64,000 nucleotides of DNA, from positions 53,067-117,066 of the forward strand of contig NZ_LOKX01000013.1 in NCBI RefSeq assembly GCF_002211285.1, read 5' to 3'. The stretch is from Rhizobium sp. R635 (lineage in GTDB: Bacteria; Pseudomonadota; Alphaproteobacteria; Rhizobiales; Rhizobiaceae). Both the position numbers and the translations under genes were made by a program. Below, piece by piece: positions 18,828 to 28,487 of the stretch. The notes under the pieces were generated by a model, which saw nothing but the letters and a program-made list of their open reading frames with translations, was not told the DNA's origin and searched no databases. Positions within the stretch are counted from its first letter, which is position 1, and every line of letters begins with the position of its first letter.

Positions 18828-19331
18828 TCAGGCGAATTGCAGGTGCCGTTTGACGCCGACGTCGGGCATCTTGTCGTCGTCGAGATTGGCCTTGGCGATT
18901 TCCCAGCCGAATTTGAGCGTGCTGGCGGTGGAGACCCAGATCTCGGCATCGTCGACATGCAGAGAAAGCATGGTGAGTTTGGGATCTTTCTTGCCGCCGT
19001 CATACCAGGCGGCCACCATCGAACTCCAATATTCCTCGATCTTGGCAGGGTCGGGACGCACGTCGATCATGCCGGCAAGGCAAGCATGATAGTCGTGATC
19101 CCTACCGATGACGCAGAAATGCGCGCGGCTGCCTGGTTTGACGGCGCGGACGATATCGGCATCGGTCTTGGTGTAGAACCAGATCGTGTTGGTCGTGGGA
19201 TCGGCATGCGGGGCCATCGGCTGCATGTGCATATCAAGCCCGGAAATGCCGAGCATGCCGGCATGGACATCGTTGACCTGATCCCAAAGCTGACGGGCCG
19301 GCTGTTCCCGCGCCTCGCTGAGACTTGCCAT
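18828..19331 (-). CDS. Pyridoxamine 5'-phosphate oxidase-like general stress protein
   Basis: The 167 residues match the general-stress FMN-binding split-barrel group (PNPOx-like, COG3871). Visible features are a short helix, then MLGISGLDMHMQPMAPHADPT, TIWFYTKTDADIVRAV, and a basic patch ending HLQF. These proteins bind FMN/FAD and are linked to stress responses in other bacteria; the reaction is not established. The start at 19331 has AAAGGAA upstream. It is convergent with the MBL gene (13 bases between stops) and divergent from yebC. Confidence 0.85.
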   Translation of the reverse strand: MASLSEAREQPARQLWDQVNDVHAGMLGISGLDMHMQPMAPHADPTTNTIWFYTKTDADIVRAVKPGSRAHFCVIGRDHDYHACLAGMIDVRPDPAKIEEYWSSMVAAWYDGGKKDPKLTMLSLHVDDAEIWVSTASTLKFGWEIAKANLDDDKMPDVGVKRHLQFA

Positions 19332-19472
19332 GACCGTTCCTTTCCATTGAATGAAGTTAGGTTGAAACGTCATCCCCTGGTCTTTGTTCCGAACCGCTTT
19401 TCCCTTGAACGGCTGCCGTTTCGCTCTTATAAGGCGGCCCATTCCGAACAATGAGACGTGAACAGGGGTGCC

Positions 19473-20219
19473 ATGGCTGGCCATTCACAGTTTAAAAACA
19501 TCATGCATCGCAAGGGCCGCCAGGATGCCGTGCGGTCGAAAATGTTCTCCAAGCTTGCGCGCGAAATCACCGTTGCCGCCAAGGCCGGCCTGCCCGACCC
19601 GACGATGAATGCCCGTCTTCGCCTGGCGATCCAGAACGCCAAGGCCCAGTCCATGCCGAAGGACAATATCGACCGCGCCATCAAGAAGGCAGCCGGCGCC
19701 GACGGCGAAAACTACGACGAAGTCCGCTATGAGGGCTACGGCCCCGGCGGCACGGCGATCATCGTCGAAGCCCTGACCGACAACCGCAACCGCACCGCCT
19801 CCAACGTCCGCTCGATCTTCACCAAGGCCGGCGGCGCTCTTGGCGAAACCGGTTCCGTTTCCTTCTCCTTCGACCATGTCGGCGAAATCACCTACAAGCT
19901 TTCGGCCGGCGACGCCGACAAGGTGATGGAAGCCGCGATCGAAGCCGGCGCCGATGACGTCGAGACCGACGAAGAAGGCCACTACATCACCTGCGCCTTC
20001 GAAGCCCTCGGCGAAGTGTCGAAAGCCCTGGAAACAAGCCTCGGCGAAGCCGAAACCGTCAAGGCCGTCTGGCGCGCCCAGAACAACGTGCCCGTCGACG
20101 AGGAAAAGGCTCAGTCGCTGATGAAGCTCATCGACTCGCTCGAAGACGACGACGACGTGCAGAACGTCTATTCCAACTTCGAGGTTTCGGAAGAGGTTCT
20201 GGCGAAGCTCTCCGCCTGA
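19473..20219 (+). CDS. YebC/PmpR-family transcriptional regulator or ribosome-associated factor
   Basis: The 248 residues have the strictly conserved YebC start [18 protein letters not shown], then [33 protein letters not shown], and [16 protein letters not shown] segments (here [20 protein letters not shown]). YebC2-type proteins have been linked to translation of proline stretches and YebC1/PmpR to transcription; the type here is not decided from sequence alone. The YebC-ruvC-ruvA-ruvB neighbourhood is a common bacterial arrangement, here interrupted by two unrelated genes. The ATG at 19473 is preferred over 19458. Confidence 0.95.
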   Translation: MAGHSQFKNIMHRKGRQDAVRSKMFSKLAREITVAAKAGLPDPTMNARLRLAIQNAKAQSMPKDNIDRAIKKAAGADGENYDEVRYEGYGPGGTAIIVEALTDNRNRTASNVRSIFTKAGGALGETGSVSFSFDHVGEITYKLSAGDADKVMEAAIEAGADDVETDEEGHYITCAFEALGEVSKALETSLGEAETVKAVWRAQNNVPVDEEKAQSLMKLIDSLEDDDDVQNVYSNFEVSEEVLAKLSA

Positions 20220-20241
20220 CTTTCTCGAATGATCCTATTAG

Positions 20242-20275
20242 AAAACCCGGCCAAGACGCCGGGTTTTCTGTTTTC
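20242..20275 (+). terminator. Intrinsic terminator after yebC
   Basis: Stem AAAACCCGGC / GCCGGGTTTT with a 6-base loop, then CTGTTTT, 22 bases after the yebC stop. It may also serve the convergent monooxygenase gene. Confidence 0.9.
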
Positions 20276-20294
20276 CGGGATGCTGTCTGCAATG

Positions 20295-21296
20295 CTACGC
20301 GGCGGCCCGCATGAAGTTCCCAAGCCCTGCGAACAGTTCCACCGACCTCAGCCGCGCCTCGATGTCGTGGATCGGCATGGAGATGATCACCTCATCGGCC
20401 TGCGTTTCGTTGAGAAACTCCGTCAGTTTCGCCTCCACCGTCTTCGGCGAACCCACCACGGCGTAGCGCAGCGTGTGCTCGACGTTCATCTTCTCCATCG
20501 GCGACCAGAAATTTTCCATATCGGCGACAGGGCGCGGGAACGGCCCGCGGACATTGCGGCGCAGGTTGACGAACTGCTGCTGGGCGGACGTGAAATGGTA
20601 TTGCGCCTCCTCGTCCGTTTCCGCCACCGCCCCCATGACGCCGACCATCACATAGGGCTTGTCGAGTGCGGCCGAGGGCTGGAAACGGTCGCGGTAGATC
20701 GCGATGGCATCGAGCAGCATGTCGGGCGCGAAATGCGAGGCGAAGGCGTAGGGAAGCCCAAGCATGGCGGCAAGCTGGGCGCTGTAGAGGCTGGAGCCGA
20801 GCAGCCAGATCGGGATGTGCGAGCCATTGCCTGGGACCGCGAGGATCGCCTGGTTCTCGACCGGCGTGCCGAGCAGCTGCTGCAATTCCACCACGTCGTT
20901 CGGGAAGCTGTTCGCGCCGGCCTCGAGATTGCGCCGCAGCGCCTGCGCCGTGCGCATGTCCGTTCCCGGCGCACGCCCGAGGCCGAGATCGACGCGGCCG
21001 GGAAAGAGCGCCTCCAGCGTGCCGAACTGCTCGGCGATGACGAGCGGCGAATGATTGGGCAGCATGATGCCGCCGGAGCCGATGCGGATGCGCTTCGTCG
21101 CCGCCCCGACATGGCCGATGACGACTGATGTGGCGGCACTGGCGATTCCCGGCATGCCGTGATGTTCGGCGAGCCAGAAGCGCTTATAACCGAATTCCTC
21201 GGCCTTCTCGGCCATCCGCGCCGAGCTCTCGAGGGATTGGCGCACGGTGCTGCCTTCGGCAACGGGGGAAAGGTCGAGTATGGAGAAGGGAACCAT
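20295..21296 (-). CDS. Luciferase-like monooxygenase (LLM, MsnO8-like)
   Basis: Flavin-dependent bacterial-luciferase superfamily member, oxidising an unknown substrate with reduced FMN. The 333 residues start [12 protein letters not shown], typical of the MsnO8/YhbW group. They contain [47 protein letters not shown], then [17 protein letters not shown], all hallmark segments of the TIM barrel. The start at 21296 is the second reasonable ATG; the upstream 25 residues are not family-like. It is a single gene between terminators. Confidence 0.92.
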   Translation of the reverse strand: MVPFSILDLSPVAEGSTVRQSLESSARMAEKAEEFGYKRFWLAEHHGMPGIASAATSVVIGHVGAATKRIRIGSGGIMLPNHSPLVIAEQFGTLEALFPGRVDLGLGRAPGTDMRTAQALRRNLEAGANSFPNDVVELQQLLGTPVENQAILAVPGNGSHIPIWLLGSSLYSAQLAAMLGLPYAFASHFAPDMLLDAIAIYRDRFQPSAALDKPYVMVGVMGAVAETDEEAQYHFTSAQQQFVNLRRNVRGPFPRPVADMENFWSPMEKMNVEHTLRYAVVGSPKTVEAKLTEFLNETQADEVIISMPIHDIEARLRSVELFAGLGNFMRAAA

Positions 21297-21373
21297 GGGG
21301 AACCTGCCGGGCAGTTGACGGATGCGACCTATGTAGGTTCCCGCTTGCGCCATTCCAAACCATGCGCGCAAAC

Positions 21374-21399
21374 AAAAGGGCCGCGCGAAGGCGGCCCTT
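21374..21399 (-). terminator. Intrinsic terminator of the chemoreceptor gene
   Basis: Stem AAGGGCCGC / GCGGCCCTT followed by TTTTG on the minus strand, about 23 bases after the stop at 21422. Confidence 0.85.
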
Positions 21400-21421
21400 G
21401 TGAGGTATCTGAAGCGGTGGC

Positions 21422-23737
21422 TTACCGGTGACGGCGCAGCACATGCACCTCGGCGCTCGGCGCGTGATGGCCCTGCGGCAGCGTGAAATTGCCGAGCTGA
21501 CGGTCCATTTCCAGGGCTTCGGTCGCCAGCCGATGGATCGCCTCCGTCGTCTCCTCGACCATCGAGGCGTTCTGCTGCGTCATCGCATCGAGTTCGGCAA
21601 CGGCACTGTTGATCTCGCGCAACGTATTGGCTTCCTCGCGGGTCGCACCCATGATCTCGTTGATCTGCCCGTTGATCGCCTCGACATGGCCGCCGATGCC
21701 CGTCAGCGCAAGGCCTGCCCGTTCGACCAGCGCCACGCCGCTTTCGACCTCATGCGTCGATTTCTGCAGCAGGCTGGAGATTTCCTTGGCAGCACTCGAC
21801 GAACGCTGGGCGAGTTCGCGGACTTCCATGGCGACGACGGCAAAGCCCTTGCCCGATTCCCCGGCGCGTGCCGCCTCGACGCCGGCGTTGAGCGCCAGGA
21901 GATTGGTCTGGAAAGCAATGTCGTCGATGACCGATATGATCGTGTTGATCTGACGCGAGGAGGTCTGGATCGCCTCCATCGCCGCGATCGTCTCGCGCAT
22001 GATCTGGCCGGAGCCGGTCGTCTCCTTCTTGGCGTCGCTCGCGATGCGCTCCGCCTGCTCGGCCCGCTCGATCTGCCGGCGCACGGACTGGGTGATGGCG
22101 CCGATCGCATTCGCCGTCTCGGTGATCGAGCTGGCCTGGCGCTCGGTGCGCCCGGCAAGCTCGTCGGCGCCGGTGCGCATCTCCTCGGAACCGGCGCGTA
22201 CCGCCATCGAGTTGCCGCCGATCGCCGTCATGGTTTCGCTCAACGTCGCGAGCGCCTCATTGAAGTTGACGCGCAGGCTTTCGAGTTCGTTCGGGAAGCG
22301 GGTATCGATCTGATAGGCGAGATCGCCGCTCGCCAGATGGTGCAGGCCCTCGTCGATCGCCTCGACCACCTGCTGCAGCGTCTTCGCCTCGGCCTCGCGC
22401 TCGGCGAGGTTCTGCTGGCGGTCGTGCTCGGCCTGCAAGCGCGTCTCTTCGCTGACAGCTTCGAGCTCGCGGCCTTCGATCAGCGATTGGCGGAAACGGG
22501 CGAGCGCGTTGGCCATCGTGCCGATCTCGTCCTTGCGGTTCAGGCTGCCGATCTCGCTGTCGAGCTTGCCGTCGGCGACGTCGCGGGTGACACCGGCAAG
22601 CCGCGCCAGCGGCGAAAACAGGAAATTGGTGACGAGCCCGGTTGCGACCGCCATGACGACGAGCACACCGACACCGATCATCGTCAGCAAGGTGGCGATC
22701 TCGATCGAGCCGGCGTTCAGTTCGCTGAGCAGCACGCTCTCGACCACGAGGAAGCGGTCGCCGCGATAGTCGATGCCGCGGACATAGGCGCGGGCCGCGC
22801 CATCCGCCCTGTCGAAATCGGCCACCGTCATGGCCGAACTGGCAAGCGCGTCCTTGATGAAGGTGAAGGGTGTCGCATCGAGCGGCGCAAGCCTGCCGTT
22901 CGCATCGAGGCCGACCGCCGAGCCATCGCCGGAGACGATCGCCGCCCGCGCCGTGCTGCCCTGAATGATGCCCTTGGCAAGGATGCTGGTGACGATGTCC
23001 TCGCGCACCTTGAAGAGGATGATGCCCTTGGCCGCTCCGAGCTTGACGATCGGCACGGCATAGAAGATCGCCGACTTGCCGCTGGCGGCATCGACACGCA
23101 GGCCGGAAAAACCCGTCGGCGCCGCGTCATCGGTCGCCTTGGCGGTATTCTCGATCGCCTTGGCGAAAGCGATGCCGGCCCCCGTTGCCTTCCAGGCGTC
23201 CGACTTCAGGTTCTCGGCGAAATCGTCCTCCTTCTTGTAGGAATAGAGGACGGTGCCGTCGAGATCGGCGATCAGCAGATCGCTGAAGGCGGTGTCTTCG
23301 AGGTCGCGGGCGACTTCGCCCTGCGTCTGCTCATGGTTCGAATAATAGAAACCGCTCGGCCCTTCCGGCTTCATCAGCTTCTCGCGCTGGTCGGCCGGGT
23401 TCGGATTGCCCGTGATGAAAACCTTCTTCAACTCGGCGCGGGCATCGCCCGAAGTCTTCTGGATTGTCTTCCAGCCGCTCTTCAGGCTGGTGATCGACAT
23501 CTGCAGCGCCTCGATGCGCGCGATGGAATTGGCCTGGTTCTCGAGCTGCGCCAGTTGGTCCTGCAACATGTCGCCACGGAAGATCAGCACGCTTTCCTTG
23601 GCCTTCAGCGCCTGCTCGTCGGAAATGCGGCTGCTGGCGAAATAGGCGAGCACGTCGATGACCGCGATCGACAGCACGGTCATCAGGATGAATGTGGCAA
23701 TGACCTTGAAGGACAGGGACTGAAATCTCTGAGCCAT
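21422..23737 (-). CDS. Methyl-accepting chemotaxis protein
   Basis: A 771-residue transmembrane chemoreceptor. Membrane helix 1 is at about 11-33 ([19 protein letters not shown]). A periplasmic ligand-binding region of roughly 300 residues looks Cache-like, with [14 protein letters not shown] and [22 protein letters not shown]. Helix 2 is near 345-368 ([20 protein letters not shown]), followed by HAMP ([20 protein letters not shown]). The signalling hairpin tip [22 protein letters not shown] is the CheA/CheW contact. No C-terminal NWETF-like CheR pentapeptide is seen. It is a single gene with no che genes nearby. Ligand unknown. Confidence 0.94.
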   Translation of the reverse strand: MAQRFQSLSFKVIATFILMTVLSIAVIDVLAYFASSRISDEQALKAKESVLIFRGDMLQDQLAQLENQANSIARIEALQMSITSLKSGWKTIQKTSGDARAELKKVFITGNPNPADQREKLMKPEGPSGFYYSNHEQTQGEVARDLEDTAFSDLLIADLDGTVLYSYKKEDDFAENLKSDAWKATGAGIAFAKAIENTAKATDDAAPTGFSGLRVDAASGKSAIFYAVPIVKLGAAKGIILFKVREDIVTSILAKGIIQGSTARAAIVSGDGSAVGLDANGRLAPLDATPFTFIKDALASSAMTVADFDRADGAARAYVRGIDYRGDRFLVVESVLLSELNAGSIEIATLLTMIGVGVLVVMAVATGLVTNFLFSPLARLAGVTRDVADGKLDSEIGSLNRKDEIGTMANALARFRQSLIEGRELEAVSEETRLQAEHDRQQNLAEREAEAKTLQQVVEAIDEGLHHLASGDLAYQIDTRFPNELESLRVNFNEALATLSETMTAIGGNSMAVRAGSEEMRTGADELAGRTERQASSITETANAIGAITQSVRRQIERAEQAERIASDAKKETTGSGQIMRETIAAMEAIQTSSRQINTIISVIDDIAFQTNLLALNAGVEAARAGESGKGFAVVAMEVRELAQRSSSAAKEISSLLQKSTHEVESGVALVERAGLALTGIGGHVEAINGQINEIMGATREEANTLREINSAVAELDAMTQQNASMVEETTEAIHRLATEALEMDRQLGNFTLPQGHHAPSAEVHVLRRHR

Positions 23738-23920
23738 ATACGACGAACCCTCTGAACGGCGCCTGCCAGCGTGGACGCACGAGATGCGCCCGCTGGCTGA
23801 TCTATAGACAGAACATCGGGAGCTTATTCTTTGCAGAACAAACCCCTCTCACATTCGATGAACTAGAATTCGGGCATCTCTTTTAATTCGCGGTAAATGA
23901 CGCGCCCTAAAACCACGGGT

Positions 23921-23935
23921 GTTTTTGTTTTGTTC
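23921..23935 (+). promoter_or_regulatory. Possible degenerate LexA box upstream of ruvC
   Basis: GTTT-N7-GTTC, one mismatch from the alphaproteobacterial SOS box GTTC-N7-GTTC, 44 bp before the ruvC start. The stretch is T-rich, so chance is possible. Confidence 0.3.
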
Positions 23936-23978
23936 ACATATCGATGGCACTTATTTCGCAATCGCTATAGGTTGAGCC

Positions 23979-24488
23979 ATGCAAAATACGATTCGCATCA
24001 TCGGTATCGATCCCGGTCTTCGCCGCACCGGCTGGGGAATTATCGATACATTAGGCAATTCTCTGAAATTCGTGGCATCGGGCACGGTGACGTCAGATGG
24101 CGACATGGACCTCGCCTCCCGCCTCTGCCAGCTGCATGACGGTCTCGCCGGCATCGTCCACGCTTACAAACCCGATGAAGCCGCCGTCGAACAGACCTTC
24201 GTCAACAAGGACGCGGTGGCGACCCTGAAGCTCGGCCAGGCCCGCGGCATCGCCATGCTGGTGCCGGCGCGCGCCGGGTTGCCGGTCTCCGAATATGCTC
24301 CCAACGCGGTGAAGAAGGCGGTCATCGGCGTCGGTCACGGCGAGAAGCACCAGATCCACATGATGTTGAAGATCCTGATGCCGAAGGTCGAATTCAAGGG
24401 CGACGACGCCGCCGATGCCTTGGCGATCGCCATCTGCCATGCTCACAATCGCGGCGGGCACCGGATGCGTCAGGCGCTGGCCGGATAA
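23979..24488 (+). CDS. ruvC: Holliday junction resolvase RuvC
   Basis: Endonuclease that cuts Holliday junctions pulled by RuvAB. The 169 residues have the RNase-H-like catalytic carboxylates: Asp11 in [14 protein letters not shown], Glu71 in AAVEQTF, and the C-terminal pair in [15 protein letters not shown] (about Asp143 and Asp146). Length is typical. It is the first of the ruv genes. In related genomes ruvA normally follows directly; here a toxin-antitoxin pair is inserted 54 bases downstream. Confidence 0.97.
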   Translation: MQNTIRIIGIDPGLRRTGWGIIDTLGNSLKFVASGTVTSDGDMDLASRLCQLHDGLAGIVHAYKPDEAAVEQTFVNKDAVATLKLGQARGIAMLVPARAGLPVSEYAPNAVKKAVIGVGHGEKHQIHMMLKILMPKVEFKGDDAADALAIAICHAHNRGGHRMRQALAG

Positions 24489-24491
24489 TAT

Positions 24492-24506
24492 GTTCTTGAC
24501 TTGTTC
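24492..24506 (+). promoter_or_regulatory. LexA (SOS) box in front of the first toxin-antitoxin pair and ruvA
   Basis: Exact GTTC-N7-GTTC, the alphaproteobacterial SOS operator. It lies in the ruvC-vapB gap and overlaps the likely -35 TTGACT (24496-24501). LexA binding here would block the promoter that drives vapB-vapC and probably ruvA onward. Confidence 0.75.
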
Positions 24507-24520
24507 TCGCTCGATGATAA

Positions 24521-24541
24521 GTAATACCTCAGAGGTATTAC
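24521..24541 (+). promoter_or_regulatory. Palindromic operator overlapping the antitoxin ribosome-binding site
   Basis: Perfect inverted repeat GTAATACCT-CAG-AGGTATTAC ending one base before the antitoxin ATG. It includes the AGAGG ribosome-binding site. It is typical of an AbrB/VapB autoregulatory operator. Confidence 0.75.
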
Positions 24542-24542
24542 C

Positions 24543-24806
24543 ATGCGCGTGACGGAAAAAGGGCAAGTGACCATTCCCAAGGACATCAGGGACCGCTTGA
24601 AGATCGGCCCGGGATCCGAGGTCGATTTCATTGCGGATGAAAAGGGCGCCCGGCTCGTCGTTCTGTCCAGCCGCACGGAGCCATCGCAGGATGATTTTGA
24701 ATCCTGGCTCGGCAGCATGAGCGGCACCTTCGACACCGGCGGCATGACGACGGATGAATTCATGGAATGGTTGAGGGGGCCGCGTGATGACCTCGGTCCT
24801 CGTTGA
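24543..24806 (+). CDS. AbrB/MazE-fold antitoxin (VapB-like), module 1
   Basis: An 87-residue DNA-binding antitoxin. The first 45 residues are a SpoVT-AbrB swapped-hairpin domain: RVTEKGQVTIPKDIRDRLKIGPGSEVDFI. The acidic C-terminal part ([15 protein letters not shown]) should bind and mask the toxin. It expectedly represses its own promoter through the palindrome at 24521. The reading frame overlaps the toxin gene by about 20 bases. The module separates ruvC from ruvA. Confidence 0.9.
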   Translation: MRVTEKGQVTIPKDIRDRLKIGPGSEVDFIADEKGARLVVLSSRTEPSQDDFESWLGSMSGTFDTGGMTTDEFMEWLRGPRDDLGPR

Positions 24807-25203
24807 TACGAACATTTTCATCGACATTTTCGGCCCGGAGAATCCTTTCAGGGAATGGTCCGCGCGAGCGCTGAGCTCATTGCGGCCGGATTCGCAATTC
24901 ATCATGACACCGGTCGTCTGGGCGGAACTGGCAAGCATGACCCCGCGCGAGGAAACCCTTGCATTTCTCCTGTCGCGGTTAAATCTCATGCGCGAAGCCT
25001 TGCCGTTTTCCGCCGCTTATCGCGCAGGCATCGCACATGCGCAGTACAGAAAGAATGGCGGCCTGCGTGAGCGGACCCTGCCCGATTTCTTCATCGGCGC
25101 GCATGCTCTCGTTCGATCGCACCGCCTTTTGACGCGCGATGGCGGACGCTACCGCTCGTATTTCCCTGAGTTGGACATCATTTCTCCCGAAACGCATCCT
25201 TGA
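24787..25203 (+). CDS. PIN-domain ribonuclease toxin (VapC-like), module 1
   Basis: A 138-residue PIN-domain protein, expected to cleave RNA (VapC toxins often cut tRNA or rRNA). The first metal-binding aspartate is in [14 protein letters not shown]; later acidic positions include VVWAELASM and [13 protein letters not shown]. The ATG at 24787 is preferred because GAGGGGG sits about 8 bases upstream; a GTG one codon earlier is possible. It stops 13 bases before ruvA, so it is probably transcribed with it. Confidence 0.9.
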   Translation: MTSVLVDTNIFIDIFGPENPFREWSARALSSLRPDSQFIMTPVVWAELASMTPREETLAFLLSRLNLMREALPFSAAYRAGIAHAQYRKNGGLRERTLPDFFIGAHALVRSHRLLTRDGGRYRSYFPELDIISPETHP

Positions 25204-25216
25204 GAGACCGCGCCCC

Positions 25217-25831
25217 ATGATCGGCAAGCTGAAAGGCACCATAGACGAAATCGGCGAAGACTATGTGCTCGTCGATGTGCACGGCGTCTGCTACGTCGCC
25301 CATTGCTCGGCCCGCACCCTGTCCAAGCTCGGCTCGGCGGGCGAAGCCTGCGTGCTGTTCATCGAGACCTATGTGCGCGAGGACCAGCTGAAGCTCTTCG
25401 GCTTCATGAGCGCATTGGAGCGGGAATGGTTCAACCTGCTCCAGAGCGTCCAGGGCGTCGGCGCCAAGGTGGCGCTTGCCGTGCTCTCGACGCTGACGCC
25501 GGGCGAGCTTGCCAATGCGATCGCCCTCCAGGACCGCGCCGCCGTCTCCCGCGCGCCGGGCGTCGGCCCGAAAGTGGCGATGCGCCTCGTGACCGAACTC
25601 AAGAATCGCGCACCGGCCTATGCCGGCGAGGCGATCAATATCGCTCTCAAGCAGGAACTCGGCGAAGGCGTCGCCGCCGCACCGGTCGCCGATGCGGTGT
25701 CCGCTCTGACCAACCTCGGCTACAGCAGAGATCAAGCGGCAAATGCCGTTGCCGCGGCGATGAAAACGGCCGGCGACGGCGCCGACAGCGCCAAGCTGAT
25801 CCGATTGGGATTGAAGGAATTGGCGCGGTGA
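25217..25831 (+). CDS. ruvA: Holliday junction branch migration protein RuvA
   Basis: Tetrameric protein that holds the Holliday junction and recruits RuvB. The 204 residues show the N-terminal OB fold ([21 protein letters not shown]), the acidic-pin region, and two helix-hairpin-helix motifs ([17 protein letters not shown] and [16 protein letters not shown]). A C-terminal RuvB-contact domain follows ([16 protein letters not shown]). The start at 25217 begins the family sequence; the longer frame adds 26 residues that overlap the toxin gene. Confidence 0.97.
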   Translation: MIGKLKGTIDEIGEDYVLVDVHGVCYVAHCSARTLSKLGSAGEACVLFIETYVREDQLKLFGFMSALEREWFNLLQSVQGVGAKVALAVLSTLTPGELANAIALQDRAAVSRAPGVGPKVAMRLVTELKNRAPAYAGEAINIALKQELGEGVAAAPVADAVSALTNLGYSRDQAANAVAAAMKTAGDGADSAKLIRLGLKELAR

Positions 25832-25853
25832 TTTCCTTGAATATATCATAATT

Positions 25854-25879
25854 CCTTACTAAACTCGGATGGTAAGGAG
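25854..25879 (+). promoter_or_regulatory. Inverted repeat covering the module-2 antitoxin ribosome-binding site
   Basis: CCTTAC (25854-25859) pairs with GTAAGG (25872-25877), which contains part of the AAGGAG site for the antitoxin ATG at 25886. It could be an operator or could hide the site in RNA. Confidence 0.5.
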
Positions 25880-25885
25880 ATGGGC

Positions 25886-26146
25886 ATGAATATCTACTAC
25901 GGCACGATGACATCGAAAGGCCAGACAACAATTCCGGCGGAAGTACGTGAATTGCTGAATCTGAAGTCCGGCGACAGGATCCGTTACATCAACCGCGATG
26001 GTGAAATCATTATGAAAGCCAAGAACAAACGCGCCATCGACCTCGCAGGCAAATTTCACGATCCAAACAGGCCGGCGATCACTTTGAAGGAAATGGATGA
26101 GGCGATCGGAGAAGCTATCGCCGATCATGTGATGAGTGCAGGATGA
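25886..26146 (+). CDS. AbrB-fold antitoxin, module 2
   Basis: An 86-residue antitoxin with an N-terminal SpoVT-AbrB domain (GTMTSKGQTTIPAEVRELLNLKSGDRIRYI) and an acidic C-terminus (KEMDEAIGEAIADHV) for toxin binding. It lies in the ruvA-ruvB gap. The start at 25886 gives proper spacing to AAGGAG; the ATG at 25880 abuts the site. It overlaps the toxin gene by 4 bases (ATGA). Its sequence differs clearly from module 1, which argues for independent acquisition rather than local duplication. Confidence 0.9.
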   Translation: MNIYYGTMTSKGQTTIPAEVRELLNLKSGDRIRYINRDGEIIMKAKNKRAIDLAGKFHDPNRPAITLKEMDEAIGEAIADHVMSAG

Positions 26147-26541
26147 TTGGTCTCGACACCAATATCCTGCTGCGCTTCCTTCTGAAGGATGACGCAGCCA
26201 AGACGGAAAAAGTCACAGCGCTCTTTGGGAGCCTCTCCGATACGACACCCGGCTACATCAGTTGCATCACGCTGATGGAATGCGCGTGGTTTTTGAGACA
26301 GCGGATCAAGTTGAAGAGAGAACAGATCATGGAGGCGATTTCGGATTTGTTGGACTCTGCCGATCTGATCCTTGAAGATGAAAGGGTCATCGAGGAGACA
26401 CTCGGAATCATGGCGCGGACAAATGCGGAATTTGCGGATGTCTTCATTGCTCTTCGCAATCGCGACGCCGGCTGTATGGCAACCAAGACATTCGACGCCC
26501 AAGCGGCAAAAACCATACCTGGCATGGAGCTTCTTTCATGA
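26143..26541 (+). CDS. PIN-domain toxin, module 2, translationally joined to ruvB
   Basis: A 132-residue PIN-domain ribonuclease. The first metal-binding Asp is in [28 protein letters not shown] carries the second acidic position, and [17 protein letters not shown] the third. C-terminal [11 protein letters not shown] fits the PIN fold. The start overlaps the antitoxin stop by 4 bases, and the stop overlaps the ruvB ATG by 4 bases. Antitoxin, toxin and ruvB are therefore one translationally coupled unit. Confidence 0.9.
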   Translation: MIGLDTNILLRFLLKDDAAKTEKVTALFGSLSDTTPGYISCITLMECAWFLRQRIKLKREQIMEAISDLLDSADLILEDERVIEETLGIMARTNAEFADVFIALRNRDAGCMATKTFDAQAAKTIPGMELLS

Positions 26542-27578
26542 GCGAACCCGCCCGCCTGATATCGCCGGAAAAGCGGGGCGAAGACCTTGATGTGACGCTG
26601 CGGCCGCAATCGCTGGACGAATTCACCGGCCAGGCGGAAGCACGCGCCAATCTCAAGATCTTCATCGAGGCGGCGAAGAACCGCGGCGAAGCGCTGGATC
26701 ATGTGCTCTTCGTCGGCCCGCCCGGCCTCGGCAAGACGACGCTGGCGCAGATCATGGCGAAGGAACTCGGCGTCAACTTCCGCTCGACCTCAGGCCCCGT
26801 CATTGCCAAGGCTGGCGATCTCGCCGCGCTCCTCACCAATCTCGAAGAGCGCGACGTGCTCTTCATCGACGAAATCCACCGCCTCAACCCGGCCGTCGAG
26901 GAAATCCTCTATCCCGCCATGGAGGATTTCCAGCTCGATCTCATCATCGGCGAAGGCCCTGCCGCCCGCTCGGTGAAGATCGACCTGTCGAAATTCACGC
27001 TGGTGGCGGCGACCACCCGTCTCGGCCTGCTGACGACGCCGCTGCGCGACCGCTTCGGCATCCCGGTGCGCCTGAGCTTCTATACCGTCGAGGAACTGGA
27101 ACTGATCGTGCGCCGCGGCGCACGGCTGATGAACCTGCCGATCACCGAAGAGGGAGCGCGCGAAATCGCCAGGCGCGCCCGCGGCACGCCGCGCATCGCC
27201 GGCCGGCTGCTGCGGCGTGTACGGGATTTTGCCGAAGTGGCAAGGGCCGAGGCCGTCACCCGCGAGATCGCCGACGAGGCTCTGACCCGCCTGCTCGTCG
27301 ACAATGTCGGCCTCGACCAGCTCGACAAACGCTACCTCAACATGATCGCCGCCAATTTCGGCGGCGGCCCGGTCGGCATCGAAACCATCGCCGCCGGCCT
27401 TTCCGAGCCGCGCGACGCGATCGAGGACATCATCGAGCCCTATATGATCCAGCAGGGTTTCATTCAGCGCACGCCACGCGGCCGTGTTCTGACCGCAATC
27501 GCGTGGAAGCATCTGGGAATGCAGCCGCCCAAGGATCTGGAGGCGGCGCAGTTCCGGCTGTTCCAGGAGGACGACTGA
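26538..27578 (+). CDS. ruvB: Holliday junction helicase RuvB
   Basis: AAA+ motor that drives branch migration with RuvA. The 346 residues show Walker [11 protein letters not shown] (59-68), Walker [11 protein letters not shown] (about 107-116), sensor 1 [19 protein letters not shown], and a C-terminal winged-helix domain ([19 protein letters not shown]). Its ATG overlaps the stop of the upstream PIN toxin. It is directly followed by a GTG-started phosphoesterase gene. Confidence 0.98.
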   Translation: MSEPARLISPEKRGEDLDVTLRPQSLDEFTGQAEARANLKIFIEAAKNRGEALDHVLFVGPPGLGKTTLAQIMAKELGVNFRSTSGPVIAKAGDLAALLTNLEERDVLFIDEIHRLNPAVEEILYPAMEDFQLDLIIGEGPAARSVKIDLSKFTLVAATTRLGLLTTPLRDRFGIPVRLSFYTVEELELIVRRGARLMNLPITEEGAREIARRARGTPRIAGRLLRRVRDFAEVARAEAVTREIADEALTRLLVDNVGLDQLDKRYLNMIAANFGGGPVGIETIAAGLSEPRDAIEDIIEPYMIQQGFIQRTPRGRVLTAIAWKHLGMQPPKDLEAAQFRLFQEDD

Positions 27579-28481
27579 GTGATCACCCGCCGCGGATTTT
27601 TCAAGGTTCTCGGCGGCAGCGTCGCAGGCGTCATGTCGCTGGGCGGCTACGCCTTCGCCTATGAACCGCTGGCGCGGCTCAGCATCACCCGCTACCGGCT
27701 GACGCCGCCGGGATGGACGCCTGGCCTGAAGCTCCGCATCGTCGCACTCGCCGATCTCCACGCCTGCGAACCCTGGATGTCGGCAAGCCGCATCGCCGCG
27801 ATCTGCCATAGGGCCAACGAACTCGAAGGCGACGTGACCGTCCTGCTCGGCGATTATGCCGCCGGCATGAACATGGTGACGCAATACGTGCATTCCAGCC
27901 AGTGGTCCAAAGCGCTCGCCACCCTGCAGGCCCCGCTCGGCGTCCATGCGATCATGGGCAACCATGATTGGTGGGAGGACCGGACCGCCCAGACGAACGG
28001 CGGGATGGAAACCTTCGGGCACCGGGCGCTTGCCGCCGTGGGCATCCCTGTTTACGGCAACCGCGCCGTCCGGCTCGAAAAGGACGGTCGCGGCTTCTGG
28101 CTTGCAGGGCTCGAAGATCAGCTGGCGCTGCTCCCCGGCCGGAAGTGGGGCCGCAAGCGCATGACCGGCCTCGACGATCTCGATGGAACGATGGCCCAGG
28201 TCACAGACGATGCGCCCGTCATCCTGCTTGCCCATGAGCCCGATATCTTTCCGCGCGTGCCCCAGCGCGTCTCGCTGACGCTGTCGGGCCACACCCACGG
28301 CGGACAGATCCGCTTCCTCGGCCGTTCGCCGGTGGTCCCCTCGCGTTACGGCAATCGCTACGCCTATGGCCATATCGTCGAAGACGGGCGTAATATCATC
28401 ATCTCCGGCGGCCTCGGCTGCTCCATCGCACCGATCCGTTTCGGCGTGCCGCCGGAAATCGTCGTGATCGATCTCGGATAG
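27579..28481 (+). CDS. Tat-exported calcineurin-like metallophosphoesterase (YkuE-like)
   Basis: The 300-residue protein starts with a twin-arginine signal (TRRGFFKVLGGSVAGVMSLGG), so it should be exported folded. The phosphoesterase motifs are LADLHACEPW (Asp/His), LLGDYAAG (GD), MGNHDWWED (GNHD), and SGHTHGGQIRF (GHxH). The start is GTG at 27579, immediately after the ruvB stop, so it depends on ruvB translation or termination-reinitiation. Substrate unknown; YkuE-type proteins are cell-wall-associated. Confidence 0.92.
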   Translation: MITRRGFFKVLGGSVAGVMSLGGYAFAYEPLARLSITRYRLTPPGWTPGLKLRIVALADLHACEPWMSASRIAAICHRANELEGDVTVLLGDYAAGMNMVTQYVHSSQWSKALATLQAPLGVHAIMGNHDWWEDRTAQTNGGMETFGHRALAAVGIPVYGNRAVRLEKDGRGFWLAGLEDQLALLPGRKWGRKRMTGLDDLDGTMAQVTDDAPVILLAHEPDIFPRVPQRVSLTLSGHTHGGQIRFLGRSPVVPSRYGNRYAYGHIVEDGRNIIISGGLGCSIAPIRFGVPPEIVVIDLG

Positions 28482-28487
28482 AATGAC

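Noticed and set aside
21428..23755. 775-codon open frame on the plus strand opposite the chemoreceptor gene (similar long frames lie opposite tkt, the antiporter, the ABC transporter and ruvB)
   Set aside because: High GC content keeps the opposite frames open. The predicted proteins are Arg/Gly/Asp-rich without domains, and the true genes have clear motifs.
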